From Pelagicoccus enzymogenes (lineage in GTDB: Bacteria; Verrucomicrobiota; Verrucomicrobiia; Opitutales; Opitutaceae): a stretch of 64,000 nucleotides of DNA. The position numbers and the translations under genes were made by a program. The notes beneath the pieces were generated by a model. That model was not told the DNA's origin, ran no database searches, and saw only the letters and a list, made by a program, of their open reading frames with translations. The stretch is from contig NZ_JACYFG010000040.1 in NCBI RefSeq assembly GCF_014803405.1, positions 124,001 to 188,000 on the forward strand, read 5' to 3'. Of the stretch, positions 1-9,200 are shown one piece after another; positions within the stretch are counted from its first letter, which is position 1, and every line of letters starts with the position of its first letter.

Positions 1-353
1 TTCCTTCGGCACCACCGTAGCGCCGATCGAGTATCCGGCAAAAAATAGCTGTTGGTGGCCACAGCATCAGGGTTAATTCGGTACAAGGTCGAACGAACCG
101 CATGATCCATTTCAAGCGGGCTAATATCCTCGAAAACTCGATCCGGAAACAAGCGCACGCACACATAGGGGGTCTCGTGACGCTTGATCTCCTTGACCAG
201 GGAGCCCTTGCTCCCTGCGGTCTCGATAGCGATCATTACGATGCCACGTTCCTTAAAAAAGTCGTGGGCTGCCTTCAGCCTGGCGAGGTGATAAGGCCCC
301 ATCGTCTGCCAGACGACGCAAACCGTTCTGATTTGTGAGGGAGATGAATTCAT
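1..353 (-). CDS. Glycosyltransferase, N-terminal part (gene runs off window edge)
   Basis: An open frame on the minus strand begins with ATG at 353 and stays open to base 1 (117 codons), so only the N-terminus is present. The protein starts MNSSPSQIRTVCVVWQ and continues with GPYHLARLKAA. A Rossmann-like beta strand followed by a G-P-Y-H-x-x-R loop is typical of the acceptor half of GT-B (GT4-like) glycosyltransferases. It lies 66 bases downstream of a GT2 gene on the same strand and is probably the next gene of the EPS operon. The family assignment rests on this N-terminal pattern and context only, because the catalytic C-terminal half lies outside the window. No clear Shine-Dalgarno sequence precedes the ATG. 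Confidence 0.7.
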   Translation of the reverse strand, partial: MNSSPSQIRTVCVVWQTMGPYHLARLKAAHDFFKERGIVMIAIETAGSKGSLVKEIKRHETPYVCVRLFPDRVFEDISPLEMDHAVRSTLYRINPDAVATNSYFLPDTRSALRWCRR

Positions 354-419
354 GAATACAAACTTAGCTTGGCCGACAAGCAGCGGTCGAACCGGAAGAA
401 TAGAAAGGTCGCGACCACG

Positions 420-1388
420 CTAATCAGCTAAGGCCTTATCCACATTCGGAGGCACAGCCCGCTTCTTCATTCCCCCTTCGACAAGTCGAATCCCCTCAAG
501 CTTTCCTTCCAATCTCTGTACCTTGATCTGGCTGTGGAATCGCAGATCACGCGACAAGATCCCAGAGGGAACCATGAGCAATAGCCGACAGAGCTGCAGC
601 TTCGCCCAACTGCCATACTTCTGCTTCAAGCAGAACAGCCCGCCTTCGTCCGCGGCTGCGATCCCCTTTCCCATCCCATCTTTTCGCTTGTAGTCGAGCA
701 ACCATGCGACCGAGCTCCGCGACCGCGGAACGTAATGCCAAACCAGCGCCTCCGGCAAGTAGTACCCCTTCACGCCTTTCCTCAACATCTCGTTCTGGAT
801 GTTCATCTCGTCAGAATTCGCAGCCGTACCGGGGCCGCAACGCTCATCGTAACCGCCCGCAGCTCGCAAATCGCTAGCGAACGCTGCCCAATTGAAACCC
901 AAAGCGCCGGATTCCTTCATCTCTGTGAAACCGCTCGATGGAGCCCATCCGACGGCGGCAGCCGGGAGAAACTTAACAATCCAATCTTCTGGAGGTTCAT
1001 CGTAGTCAACACAACACTGGCCTCCAAAAAAGGCGCCCTTGCTCATTCCCTCCGCCGCTTTCGCGTAAGCCTTCAAGGTGCCTCTGCTTATTCTTACGTC
1101 ATCGTCAAAATAGACGATCAACTCATCACCCAACAAATCGAGCGACTTGTTCAAGGCGCCACACTTCTTGGCGTTCGGGAAGAAATGATGTTCGACCGGC
1201 AACCGATCGACAAACTTCTTAGCAATCTCGCGCCCCACCTCCTCGGGTCCATTCTCGGCGATAATCACTCGCCTGAGTGTATCAGGAATCTCGCACGCGG
1301 AAAGGGTTTCCAAAGTGCGCTCGAGCAATTCATTGGGGGCATAGGTTGCAATAACCACTGCTATATCAGGCGCAGACTCCACTTTCAT
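420..1388 (-). CDS. GT2 family glycosyltransferase
   Basis: 322 aa. The N-terminus DIAVVIATYAPNELLERTLE is the nucleotide-sugar-binding strand and loop of family 2 (GT-A) glycosyltransferases. An acidic metal-binding motif, YFDDDVRIS, follows near residue 92. A GGYDERCGPG segment and a later acidic residue near 195 fit the acceptor side of the fold. The protein is soluble or peripheral, with no obvious membrane span. It probably adds a sugar to the lipid-linked EPS repeat unit on the cytoplasmic face. It lies 34 bases downstream of the next glycosyltransferase gene in the same direction, consistent with co-transcription. Donor and acceptor sugars cannot be predicted. Confidence 0.88.
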   Translation of the reverse strand: MKVESAPDIAVVIATYAPNELLERTLETLSACEIPDTLRRVIIAENGPEEVGREIAKKFVDRLPVEHHFFPNAKKCGALNKSLDLLGDELIVYFDDDVRISRGTLKAYAKAAEGMSKGAFFGGQCCVDYDEPPEDWIVKFLPAAAVGWAPSSGFTEMKESGALGFNWAAFASDLRAAGGYDERCGPGTAANSDEMNIQNEMLRKGVKGYYLPEALVWHYVPRSRSSVAWLLDYKRKDGMGKGIAAADEGGLFCLKQKYGSWAKLQLCRLLLMVPSGILSRDLRFHSQIKVQRLEGKLEGIRLVEGGMKKRAVPPNVDKALAD

Positions 1389-1422
1389 CGATTATTTTAA
1401 ATGTTGTATCCAGCTAATGGGT

Positions 1423-2256
1423 TCATGGCAAAGGACGCTCGCCCTCGACCTTTCCAGTAAGGAGCTTTCTCGTTTGACGCCAGGCTTTCTCCAACATCAC
1501 CCGAATGGTTGCATAGTCAGTGAGGGCAAACATCAACTTGCGTATCTTCATGCCATTCGTCCGTTCATGCATGATGCTAACTTCGGCCCACTTTCCTTCC
1601 GATATCACTTGCGGCTTGGCGATACTTCTCAGATTCCAACGCCAATTCTCAACCGTTCCCCAACGCAAGCCGCATTCTTCGCAAGCTCCCTTGGCGATCA
1701 GGTCGTTAAAAAAGTACTGGTCGCCGTAATGCCCAGCCCACATCTGGCTCGAGTCATGACTCACTACTGCGCGCTCCCATTTTTCCAGAAAACGTTCGCT
1801 CGCCTCAGACTTCCGATAAAGCAGAACACCCGTATTGAAAGTCGCTTCCTTTATCATGGCAATGAACCGAGGAGGGCGGACCAAATAGTCTGCCTCATGA
1901 GCGTTGGCGGCGCAAAAGTCTTTCCCCTCAAGCTCTGAAAACAAAGGAGCCAAAGAACCTCTTATCTCTGTATCCGTATCTAAAAACAAAGTTTCCTCAA
2001 ACGGGGACCGCCTGATGGACGAGACCTTATGCTTATGCGGATTATCGTAGTCGTCCAAGGCTTGAACCTCGACCTTAAATTTGGCCGGAACCGAGAAATT
2101 AGTATAAACAACGACCGGCAAGTCTGGCTCGTGGCGGCGCAGGCTGCTCAGCGAGCTCACAAGCTCTCCCATATAACTACGACTGCCTGCAACAACGTAT
2201 ATTACGCCTCTTTTCCTGGAAGCGGTTTCTCCGCCCTTTTCAACTTCTTTCGACAT
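1423..2256 (-). CDS. GT-A fold glycosyltransferase with DTD motif (nucleotide-diphospho-sugar transferase type)
   Basis: 277 aa. It begins with a short charged tail and then GVIYVVAGSRSYMGE. The segment SPFEETLFLDTDTEI holds the DxD metal-binding motif (DTDTE, about residue 95). FNTGVLLYRKS and DQYFFNDLI follow, a pattern seen in nucleotide-diphospho-sugar transferase (GT8/Nucleotid_trans-like) enzymes that act on extended acceptors. There is no signal peptide or membrane span. It lies between a GT4 gene (68 bases upstream) and a GT2 gene (34 bases downstream), so a role in assembling the same polysaccharide repeat unit is likely. The exact family is less certain than the general function. 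Confidence 0.78.
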   Translation of the reverse strand: MSKEVEKGGETASRKRGVIYVVAGSRSYMGELVSSLSSLRRHEPDLPVVVYTNFSVPAKFKVEVQALDDYDNPHKHKVSSIRRSPFEETLFLDTDTEIRGSLAPLFSELEGKDFCAANAHEADYLVRPPRFIAMIKEATFNTGVLLYRKSEASERFLEKWERAVVSHDSSQMWAGHYGDQYFFNDLIAKGACEECGLRWGTVENWRWNLRSIAKPQVISEGKWAEVSIMHERTNGMKIRKLMFALTDYATIRVMLEKAWRQTRKLLTGKVEGERPLP

Positions 2257-2324
2257 GCCTCAAAGATCCTTCAACACGGATCCCATTCTGTTTTCTATAC
2301 TTACTCGAATCTCCACGCCCCTAG

Positions 2325-3578
2325 TTATTTCAATACAGCGGCTTCACGCTGCGGCGCGCTTCCCTTTAAGGAACGTTCGAAAGAAACAATCCGAAAAACA
2401 GCTTCGAATCGATCGCAAACACCTCCAATTTCAAATCGACTTTCCGCATACTCCCGAGCCTTTCGCCCCATGGAGATTCGGCGATCGTCATCCTTGAGCA
2501 ATTCCATAGCCGCAGCCACAAAGCGTTCGCTATCCCCTGGAGGAACGACGATCCCCGCCCCCTGCTTCACCAGAATGCGAGCGCTAAGGTTTTCTTCTGG
2601 CATTGCGGCAACAGTAGGCTTACCCGCGCAAAGATAGGAGAGCACTTTCGACGGCACCGAAAATATGCCTGCCTCGGGTTCCAACATCGCGAGAAACACG
2701 TTCGCCGTCCCCAGAATATCAGGCAAGTCCTCGAATGGCTGAAAAGGCATGATGATGATATTGCCAACACCTCTCTTGCTTACTTCCGAACTCAAGTAAT
2801 CCGCCCCTGGCCCTTCGGCGATTACCACGATCTTGGCTGAAACGTCAGCTTCGAGCTGCTTGGCTAAATCAAGAAGCGGCTCTGGATTATGCTTCATTGC
2901 CAAGGTCCCGCTGTACATCAATACACGACTGTCCGAAAGCCCCATTCGCCTCGACCAAGGATTATCCTTATCGCGCAAGGGAATGCCCGCCAACGCGCCC
3001 CAATTCTCAATCGTGGTAACCTTACTCTCCGGCACTCCATACTGCTTCAGTATCGGAATAAAGTCATCGCTTATGGATACGATATGATCGCTGTAGGAGA
3101 AAAAACGCCTGTCGATACGCGTGTAGTAGCTGCCAGCCAAGAAGCCGAGCACACTCGATTTCTTGGAAGCCAATTTCCTGACAGCGATCGAATAGAAATC
3201 CTGCACCCAGGTAACGAAGGCGATTTGCATGCGGCGACACGCCTTGGCCGCCACCAGTTGCGGTTCAGACGGTGTTTGCCCGCTTAAAACAACATCAGGT
3301 TTGATTTCTGCGATCGCCTTCTCCAGCTCTCGTCCATACTCGCATTCGTAGCGACGGCGACGCACGAACTTATACTTGTCGCGTCGATAATTAGGATTCA
3401 TCCGAATCTCTCGAAAACGAAGCGTTTCCGGATCGCCATCCGATCTTTTTAAAACGCCACGAGGCGTGAGCAGGTCACTCGCGAAGCTGTGCGTCACCTC
3501 GTGTCCTCGACTTGCCAGCTCCTGACTTAGGCTTACCACAAACGGGTGCCCTGCATAGTCGTGTACCATTATCCTCAT
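2325..3578 (-). CDS. GT4 family glycosyltransferase (WbuB-like)
   Basis: 417 aa from the ATG at 3578. An in-frame TTG at 3599 would overlap the sulfotransferase stop by 7 bases. I prefer the ATG because it opens directly onto the first beta strand (MRIMVHDYAGHPFVVSLSQE) and has a purine-rich AAGGGA about 9 bases upstream. It is a GT-B fold protein. The acceptor domain ends near DYFSIAVRKLASKK-type segments, and the donor domain carries RVLMYSGTLAMKHNPEPLLD and a terminal E-x7-E-like region (MLEPEAGIFSVPSKVLSYLCAGKP). This is the standard arrangement of WbuB/WcaI-like GT4 enzymes that transfer a hexose or aminosugar from an NDP donor. It is tightly packed against the preceding sulfotransferase gene. 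Confidence 0.88.
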   Translation of the reverse strand: MRIMVHDYAGHPFVVSLSQELASRGHEVTHSFASDLLTPRGVLKRSDGDPETLRFREIRMNPNYRRDKYKFVRRRRYECEYGRELEKAIAEIKPDVVLSGQTPSEPQLVAAKACRRMQIAFVTWVQDFYSIAVRKLASKKSSVLGFLAGSYYTRIDRRFFSYSDHIVSISDDFIPILKQYGVPESKVTTIENWGALAGIPLRDKDNPWSRRMGLSDSRVLMYSGTLAMKHNPEPLLDLAKQLEADVSAKIVVIAEGPGADYLSSEVSKRGVGNIIIMPFQPFEDLPDILGTANVFLAMLEPEAGIFSVPSKVLSYLCAGKPTVAAMPEENLSARILVKQGAGIVVPPGDSERFVAAAMELLKDDDRRISMGRKAREYAESRFEIGGVCDRFEAVFRIVSFERSLKGSAPQREAAVLK

Positions 3579-3592
3579 ACGCTTCAATCCCT

Positions 3593-4450
3593 TCACCAAT
3601 CCGTTGAGTCTTCATACCCTAGCCTAATCAACAGGTCACCGGCCACCGCTTTAAAATCCCGTTTGGCCGCCTCATCCAAGTCAGCCCTCCAACCACCACT
3701 TCCTCCACGCCGAAAGGTGTGGGAACGCTTGGGCTGCACCGCTTCTAGAGCTCGCTGTACAAGACTATCGATCTCGAGGGCCTGGCCCGTCTTCTGCGAC
3801 AGGAACTCGAACACCTTGCGAAACTCAAGCGCCCGTTCATCCGAGACAAGACGTTCGTAGGAAACCGAATAGACCTCCGGATCCTCGATCCAACCTAAGA
3901 ATGCCGCATAGCGCTTGCCAATGTCCGGGTAGCCGCCGCCAGCGCTTTCGTTCCCCCTGATAGACAATGCGATTCGCTCGCTTTCGCTCAAGGGCTTGAA
4001 CGTCCTGTGCATATAGTGCCAACGATTCATCTCTCCAAGATAGTGAGCCTCAGATATCGCTACATCTCTAGGATCTCGATATATCAAGAAGTGCACAGCA
4101 TTCAATCGCTCCAGCGCCTCCTTGCTTTCCTTGCTGAAGTGCAAGTGGCCGCAAACAAGCTCGCCCGGGACCATCCTTGATGCCCGCGACGCCATTTGAG
4201 CGCCATCACGCACCCGCGAGCTGTAAGAGGGTTGCGAAGCCAGGAAATTGCCCCAATCCCGTTTGCCGTCTACAACACCCAATATCTTTTGCAACAAATA
4301 GGTACCGCTCTTGGGAACAGAGTTCACCAAAACCGGAGCATCCGCCTTGTATAATTCCCCACTTACTCCCATCAGGCGCCACGCTCGCGGAAACGCCGAG
4401 CCGTAACGCCATGCCTTCTTTAAAACTACATTCCTACGAAAGTTAATCAC
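3593..4450 (-). CDS. PAPS-dependent sulfotransferase
   Basis: 285 aa, predicted GTG start at 4450 with GGGGGA about 9 bases upstream. The motif VNSVPKSGTYLLQKIL (about residues 42-57) is the 5'-phosphosulfate loop of sulfotransferases. LIYRDPRDVAISEAHYL (about residues 122-138) is the 3'-phosphate-binding motif, with the conserved Arg and Ser. Such enzymes move sulfate from PAPS to a hydroxyl or amino group of a sugar. Between the polymerase gene and a run of glycosyltransferases, it most likely sulfates the EPS repeat unit or its lipid-linked precursor. The protein has no membrane span and probably acts in the cytoplasm. The window also holds a second, only distantly similar sulfotransferase at 41,360-42,226. 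Confidence 0.9.
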   Translation of the reverse strand: MINFRRNVVLKKAWRYGSAFPRAWRLMGVSGELYKADAPVLVNSVPKSGTYLLQKILGVVDGKRDWGNFLASQPSYSSRVRDGAQMASRASRMVPGELVCGHLHFSKESKEALERLNAVHFLIYRDPRDVAISEAHYLGEMNRWHYMHRTFKPLSESERIALSIRGNESAGGGYPDIGKRYAAFLGWIEDPEVYSVSYERLVSDERALEFRKVFEFLSQKTGQALEIDSLVQRALEAVQPKRSHTFRRGGSGGWRADLDEAAKRDFKAVAGDLLIRLGYEDSTDW

Positions 4451-4548
4451 AATATAAGATCCCCCAGTTCAGCCAAAAACGCTACCGAATAGCGCATATT
4501 GACATTACCGATTCCAACGCTCTTTCTTTTGTACAAATCCCCTGCCAT
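4448..4548 (-). CDS. Possible 33-codon ORF bridging the polymerase and sulfotransferase genes
   Basis: An ATG at 4548 begins two bases after the stop of the Wzy-like gene. The frame runs 33 codons and ends with a TGA that overlaps the GTG start of the sulfotransferase (GTGA). The predicted peptide begins MAGDLYKRKS and ends AFLAELGDLIL. It has no signal peptide and no recognisable family. The exact fit into the gap is typical of translationally coupled operon genes. However, there is no good ribosome site, and a terminator-like hairpin lies inside the frame. Chance is a real alternative. Confidence 0.25.
4475..4494 (-). terminator. Terminator-like hairpin downstream of the wzy-like gene
   Basis: Read on the minus strand, a 5-bp stem CGCTA/TAGCG closes a TTCGG loop and is followed directly by TTTTT. 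It lies about 57 bases after the stop of the polymerase gene. The stem is short, so termination may be partial. The sequence also lies inside the 33-codon frame described separately. Confidence 0.4.
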
Positions 4549-4550
4549 AG

Positions 4551-5885
4551 CTAGTCTGGAAGTTCATAGTTGTTCCGCCGTATCCAAGTCCCGCAAGATA
4601 TCACAGTAGCCGTTCCAATCCAAAACTGGCCACTCGAATAAATCGCTCCACCCACCATCTGGTACATAAAATAAAGCATGAACAAAAGTGACACCCACCC
4701 CAGTTCAGCGCGATTCAACAATATCGTCCATGCGCACTTGAAGGCATAGAAAAGCACATAGGTTAACGGAATCGTTCCCGCCAAACCAGTAGCTAGCATC
4801 GATTCGATAAATAAGTTGTGAGGGTACATGTCCGTACCATCATCAGCACGCAAGGTAAGGCTACTTCCCACTATCGGCGACGCTGCAATTTCCTCTGCAG
4901 CCATCTCGTACAAATTGACACGCGCAGCTCCCTCGCTATTGGTCGCGACAGCGTATCCAATGCCCATAATACGATTAATAACCGCACTGCCGGTGAACTG
5001 AGCGAGCATCACCAATCCAGTCACACCGACAATTCCGCCAACCAGCAGGAAGCTCACTCCCCTAAAATCCAACCGTCTCGCCTGAGCCGCGAAGAAAAAC
5101 AACAAGGTCACTGCCGCACCCAAGATTGGACCGCGGGAGGCGCTCCCGACCAACAAAAAGAGACCCAAACCACCCGCAACGATAGTCGGAATCCAGCGCC
5201 AAAACCCTCGCTGCCTCAGGCAAACGACATAATATGCCGCGAAAATCACCAGAGAAGCGCCCAAGTATCCAATCGGTATCGAATTGATCGTTTGCACGCC
5301 TCCTTCGGTGTCACCCGCAGACATGCGGTTCTCGAAATTGGTAAAACGATTACCGTAAAAAATCACGGTCGTGATCCCCGACCCCAAAGCGAGAAAGAAA
5401 CTGGTATTCCTGATAAAGCGATGCTTCTCCCAGCACCCATTCAGGATAACCGCAAGCGATGGAATAAGCACCCCTCCCAAAGTCATGGTGACAATGAACT
5501 GCAATGTGAATCGCCCCGTCTCCACCACCACATCAACTCGAGTCGCCGCTTCCATCAAAATGCGAGAACCAAACGCAAGCCAGAAAAGCCCATACGCAAT
5601 CAAGGCACTGCTCAAAACCGCTCGACCGGGGCGGAAGAGCAGAACGATCAACGACGCCAAAGCCATTCCCAGCAAGAGAGCGCGAGAAGGCACGGTGACC
5701 AGTCGAGAACTAACCCCCAATCCCGCAGACGCGAGCACCGCCGCCAATTGGCCGAACATGCCATAGGCCACCATGCCCCCAAGCAACCAACCGCCGAAAC
5801 TAAATTTGCTCGCCGGTTCGCTGGAGTTATCTTCCAAAACCAAGGAATGGGAAGCCTCCTCCTGATATGCCTCTGACAACCTCAA
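4551..5885 (-). CDS. O-antigen ligase/polymerase family membrane protein (Wzy-like)
   Basis: 444 aa, opening with a TTG at 5885; no ATG lies upstream in frame, and the true start could be one of several TTG codons. The N-terminal 30 residues are polar, followed by about ten or more hydrophobic segments. The segment YPHNLFIESMLATGLAG (about residue 355) is the H-N-x-x-x-E-x-x-x-x-x-G signature of the O-antigen ligase/polymerase family. In a locus with flippase, copolymerase and priming transferase, a polymerase (Wzy) role in the periplasmic leaflet is more likely than a lipid-A ligase. It is the first gene downstream of the second giant gene, across a 402-base gap. Confidence 0.82.
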   Translation of the reverse strand: MRLSEAYQEEASHSLVLEDNSSEPASKFSFGGWLLGGMVAYGMFGQLAAVLASAGLGVSSRLVTVPSRALLLGMALASLIVLLFRPGRAVLSSALIAYGLFWLAFGSRILMEAATRVDVVVETGRFTLQFIVTMTLGGVLIPSLAVILNGCWEKHRFIRNTSFFLALGSGITTVIFYGNRFTNFENRMSAGDTEGGVQTINSIPIGYLGASLVIFAAYYVVCLRQRGFWRWIPTIVAGGLGLFLLVGSASRGPILGAAVTLLFFFAAQARRLDFRGVSFLLVGGIVGVTGLVMLAQFTGSAVINRIMGIGYAVATNSEGAARVNLYEMAAEEIAASPIVGSSLTLRADDGTDMYPHNLFIESMLATGLAGTIPLTYVLFYAFKCAWTILLNRAELGWVSLLFMLYFMYQMVGGAIYSSGQFWIGTATVISCGTWIRRNNYELPD

Positions 5886-6287
5886 AACGCTAAGTCATTC
5901 AATTTTCGCCATCGGAGCTACCGGCAATTTCGGCTGTTGCAAAAATCGACGTCGGCCATTCGGCATTCGTGGTCTTCAACCCGATCATCGGCGATCCAAA
6001 GCCCCCTTGCTCCCCCTCCATCAGACCGCGTCAAACAAACAATCTTCGCCGCCAACACGCAGTTGAATAGAGGAATTTCAATAGAGCCAAGAATTGTAAA
6101 CGAAAGAGTCAGTTCACCTAAAAAAGTGCTTCTCAGCCATCGTTTTTACAAGATTTTTCTGGGGGTAAGGACGCACCTGAAGCTAACCCCCAAACCCGCA
6201 TCAGGCGAACTACCATGCCCTAGCGAAAACTCCGCTGGCATGCAGCGAAAACGACCGGAAAGCACCGTATCCAAGCAAGCTTAGATC
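5886..6287. other. 402-base intergenic region between giant gene 2 and the wzy-like gene
   Basis: I see no convincing gene here. It holds an inverted repeat TGGGGGT (6160-6166) / ACCCCCA (6186-6192) with a 19-base loop. It also has a direct repeat AGCGAAAAC at 6222-6230 and 6244-6252, spaced 22 bases (about two helical turns). There is no T-run in the right orientation for a classical terminator after the giant gene. The promoter for the wzy-like gene probably lies here, but I could not place it. Confidence 0.5.
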
Positions 6288-9200
6288 CTACAGTTCAATC
6301 AATTCAACAGCGTCTATCCAGTAGACATCTCCGGCACGCGCATCGCTCGAGAACCAGAAGTAAAACCTACCATTGCTGACCATCGAACTGAAATTTTCCG
6401 TTTGGAATTCAAACGCGAACTCTTGCCAACCGGTCGACAAATCGAAGCGCACGCGGTTTAAGCCGTAGTTCGTGTACGGACTCGAGTGCTTCGACAACGA
6501 TATGCGCAAATCACGACCGGAGTTGGAATACGCGACGAAGCGCAGTTGGTAGTTCGCATTCGGTTTCAAACTCACCCCGTTCTGGAAAAGCTGAATATTG
6601 CTTCCGGCCTGCGTTATAACAATTTTGGCGGCCCCTACTGAGCCTCCATAACCGTTGGAGTCGACGACTGCCTCGCCCACTGTGTTGGTGTAAAAAGACC
6701 AATCGCTCAAATCCGAATCAAAATGCCCATTCAGCAACGCATTCCCCGCACCCGATCCGGTCGTCTCCGATACGGAAGCCGAAAGCGCCGACTCGTTGCT
6801 GGCTAAGTCAAAAGCTGAAACTTGGTAATCGTATTCAGTCGATGGATTCAAACCGCTATCGCTAAAGGAGCTCACGATAGACTGACCAATATTCTCGCCG
6901 TCTCGATAAACGAGATACCCCAGGACTCCAACGTTGTCGGTAGACTCCTGCCAAGAGAGGTCGATTTCCGTCGCAGAGGTCGACGTTGCAGCCAAGCCCT
7001 CCGGTACGGACGGCGCTTCCGAATCGGAAACACCGACGGGAGCAATTGGTCCGTTCAACGCTTGCTGCAGCTCGGAAGCGGAGAGAGCTCGCCTGTAGAT
7101 TCGTAGGTCATCGATCCGCCCATCGAAACTGCGCCCGCCCTGCGGCTGGTCGCCGATCACCGCTGGAACACTGCTGTCCAATGCGATCGAGCCAGCGTGA
7201 GAAAGCGTTCCATCCAGTTGACCATTCACGTACACCCTCATCTCCGAACCGTCGAAGGTCGCGGCTACATGTATCCACGTGTTTATCGGCAGAACAGAGT
7301 TACCGACCAAGGTCTGCGTAACGCCTCCATCTGTCTTCAAACGGAACCGCAATTTATTTCCTCCACTTCCAATCGTACTAAGCATCCAGAAGTGATCGTC
7401 CTCGTTGACCCCTACCGCCTTCGAAACCACTCGGGCATCATGGATAGCAAATGAATCCGCATAGATCCAAGATGCGATCGTCAGCGAATTGCCGGGAATA
7501 TCCAAGTTCTCCAAGTCTACGAATCCGCCCGAGCCCGAGAACCCTAGAGCTTCACCAAAGCGCCCTTGCTCTACTCGAACGACCGAGTTGTCTAACAGCC
7601 CATCATTTTGATTCGGAGAAACATCAAAAACCAAAGCGCCAGTTCCCTCTTCGAATCCCATACCCAACCAAAGATCAGGATCGACCGAAACCGCGCCAGC
7701 CGCCTGAACGCTTTCGGGCGCAGACAAACTGGACTCGTTCCCAGCCTCATCGAAGGCTAGCACCCGATACTCGTAGCTCGTCCCCGCCACCACAAGACTG
7801 TCAAACAAACTGGTTCCCGCAACCTCGCCGATCGGCGTTCCGTTCCTGAACACGAGATAGCCAGCGACCCCTACATTGTCCGTCGATGGATTCCAGCTCA
7901 AACCGATCCCTCCGGTCGCCGGAGCTGAACCACTTAGGCCGGAAGGAACGCTCGGACTGGAAGTATCCACTAAAGTACTACCCGTGACTGGACTAGACTG
8001 ATTCGAACTCAAATTCGTATCGTCGACAGCCAATACCGTGTAATCATAGCTGTTCCCGGGCTCAAGTCCATGGTCCCTGAAAGAAAGCCCCGAACTCACG
8101 CCCACTTCGTTCCCATCGCGAAATACCTTGTACTCGACCACCGTTCCATCGTCGCTTGACGCATTCCAAGCAACGTCAATCTCACTCACCGACACACCGC
8201 TCGCGCTTACTCCGGTAGGAGTCGAAGGCGCCGCATTGAGGGCAGGAGTTTCCACCAACACGCTACTAGAGCGAAGAGACTCGTTTTGGGCCGCGTCAAT
8301 GGCGGCGACAGAAAAATTGTAGGTCGTGGCTGCCGCGAGCCCTTCGACCTGGAAACTAGCTCCCGGAACCGTATCCAAAAGTAAATTACCCTGATACACT
8401 CGGTAACCGGCAACACCTACATTATCCGTCGCAGGAGTCCAAGAAAGCGAGACTTCCGAGCCAGACACCAAGTTAGCCGCTAAACCATCAGGAGCGCTCG
8501 GTGGTTCCGTATCGCCTCCAGACTCGACAACCGGAGCGAGCACAACGGAATCGATGTAATAAACGTCACCTGCCCGAGCGTCGCTGGCGAACCAGAAGTA
8601 CAAGCGCCCATTGCTCACCGATCCACCAAAACCAGTCGTGGTAAATTCGATACTATGAATCGACCAACCAGTCCCTAAATCGAAACGTTCACGATTCAGG
8701 CCATACACGGTGTAAGGCGAAGAGTGCTTTGCCAAAGAAACGCGTAAATCGCGTCCAGAATTCGAATACGCTGCGAAACTAAGTCTGTACCGGGTATTTG
8801 CCTCAAGGCTGACACCATTTTGGAAAAGCTGGATATTCGAAGCGGCGGTAGCCAACGAGAGAGCGACCGCACGAGAGCCGCTGTAAGCATCATTTGACAG
8901 ACTCGCGTCACCAGTGCCGCTGGTGTAGAACGACCAATCGCTCATCCCGTCCTCGAAACCACCGTTTTCCACCACGCTCGAGCTCGGCCCCGGGATGGTA
9001 TCCGACAAGGTCACGCCGCTCACGGTTGAAGACAGACCAGAAGAGACTCCTTCATTGTCTATAGACTGAATCTGGTAGCCATAACTCGTTCCGGCCGATA
9101 GCCCACTGTCGGTGAAGGAAGTTGTGGAAACAGTGCCGACCAAGGCGCCGTCGCGTAAGACCCTGTACTCAACAACCGTTCCATCATCAGAGGACGCATC

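Noticed and set aside
4818-5876. 352-codon plus-strand open frame opposite the wzy-like gene
   Set aside because: The predicted product is very rich in His, Arg, Gln and Ser with no hydrophobic core. The minus strand encodes a membrane protein with the polymerase signature.
6160-6192. TGGGGGT/ACCCCCA inverted repeat as terminator of giant gene 2
   Set aside because: The loop is 19 bases and no T-run follows on the minus strand, so termination is not supported.
5937-6284. 115-codon plus-strand frame in the gap before the wzy-like gene
   Set aside because: TTG start, no ribosome site, low-complexity basic product, and opposite direction to all neighbours.
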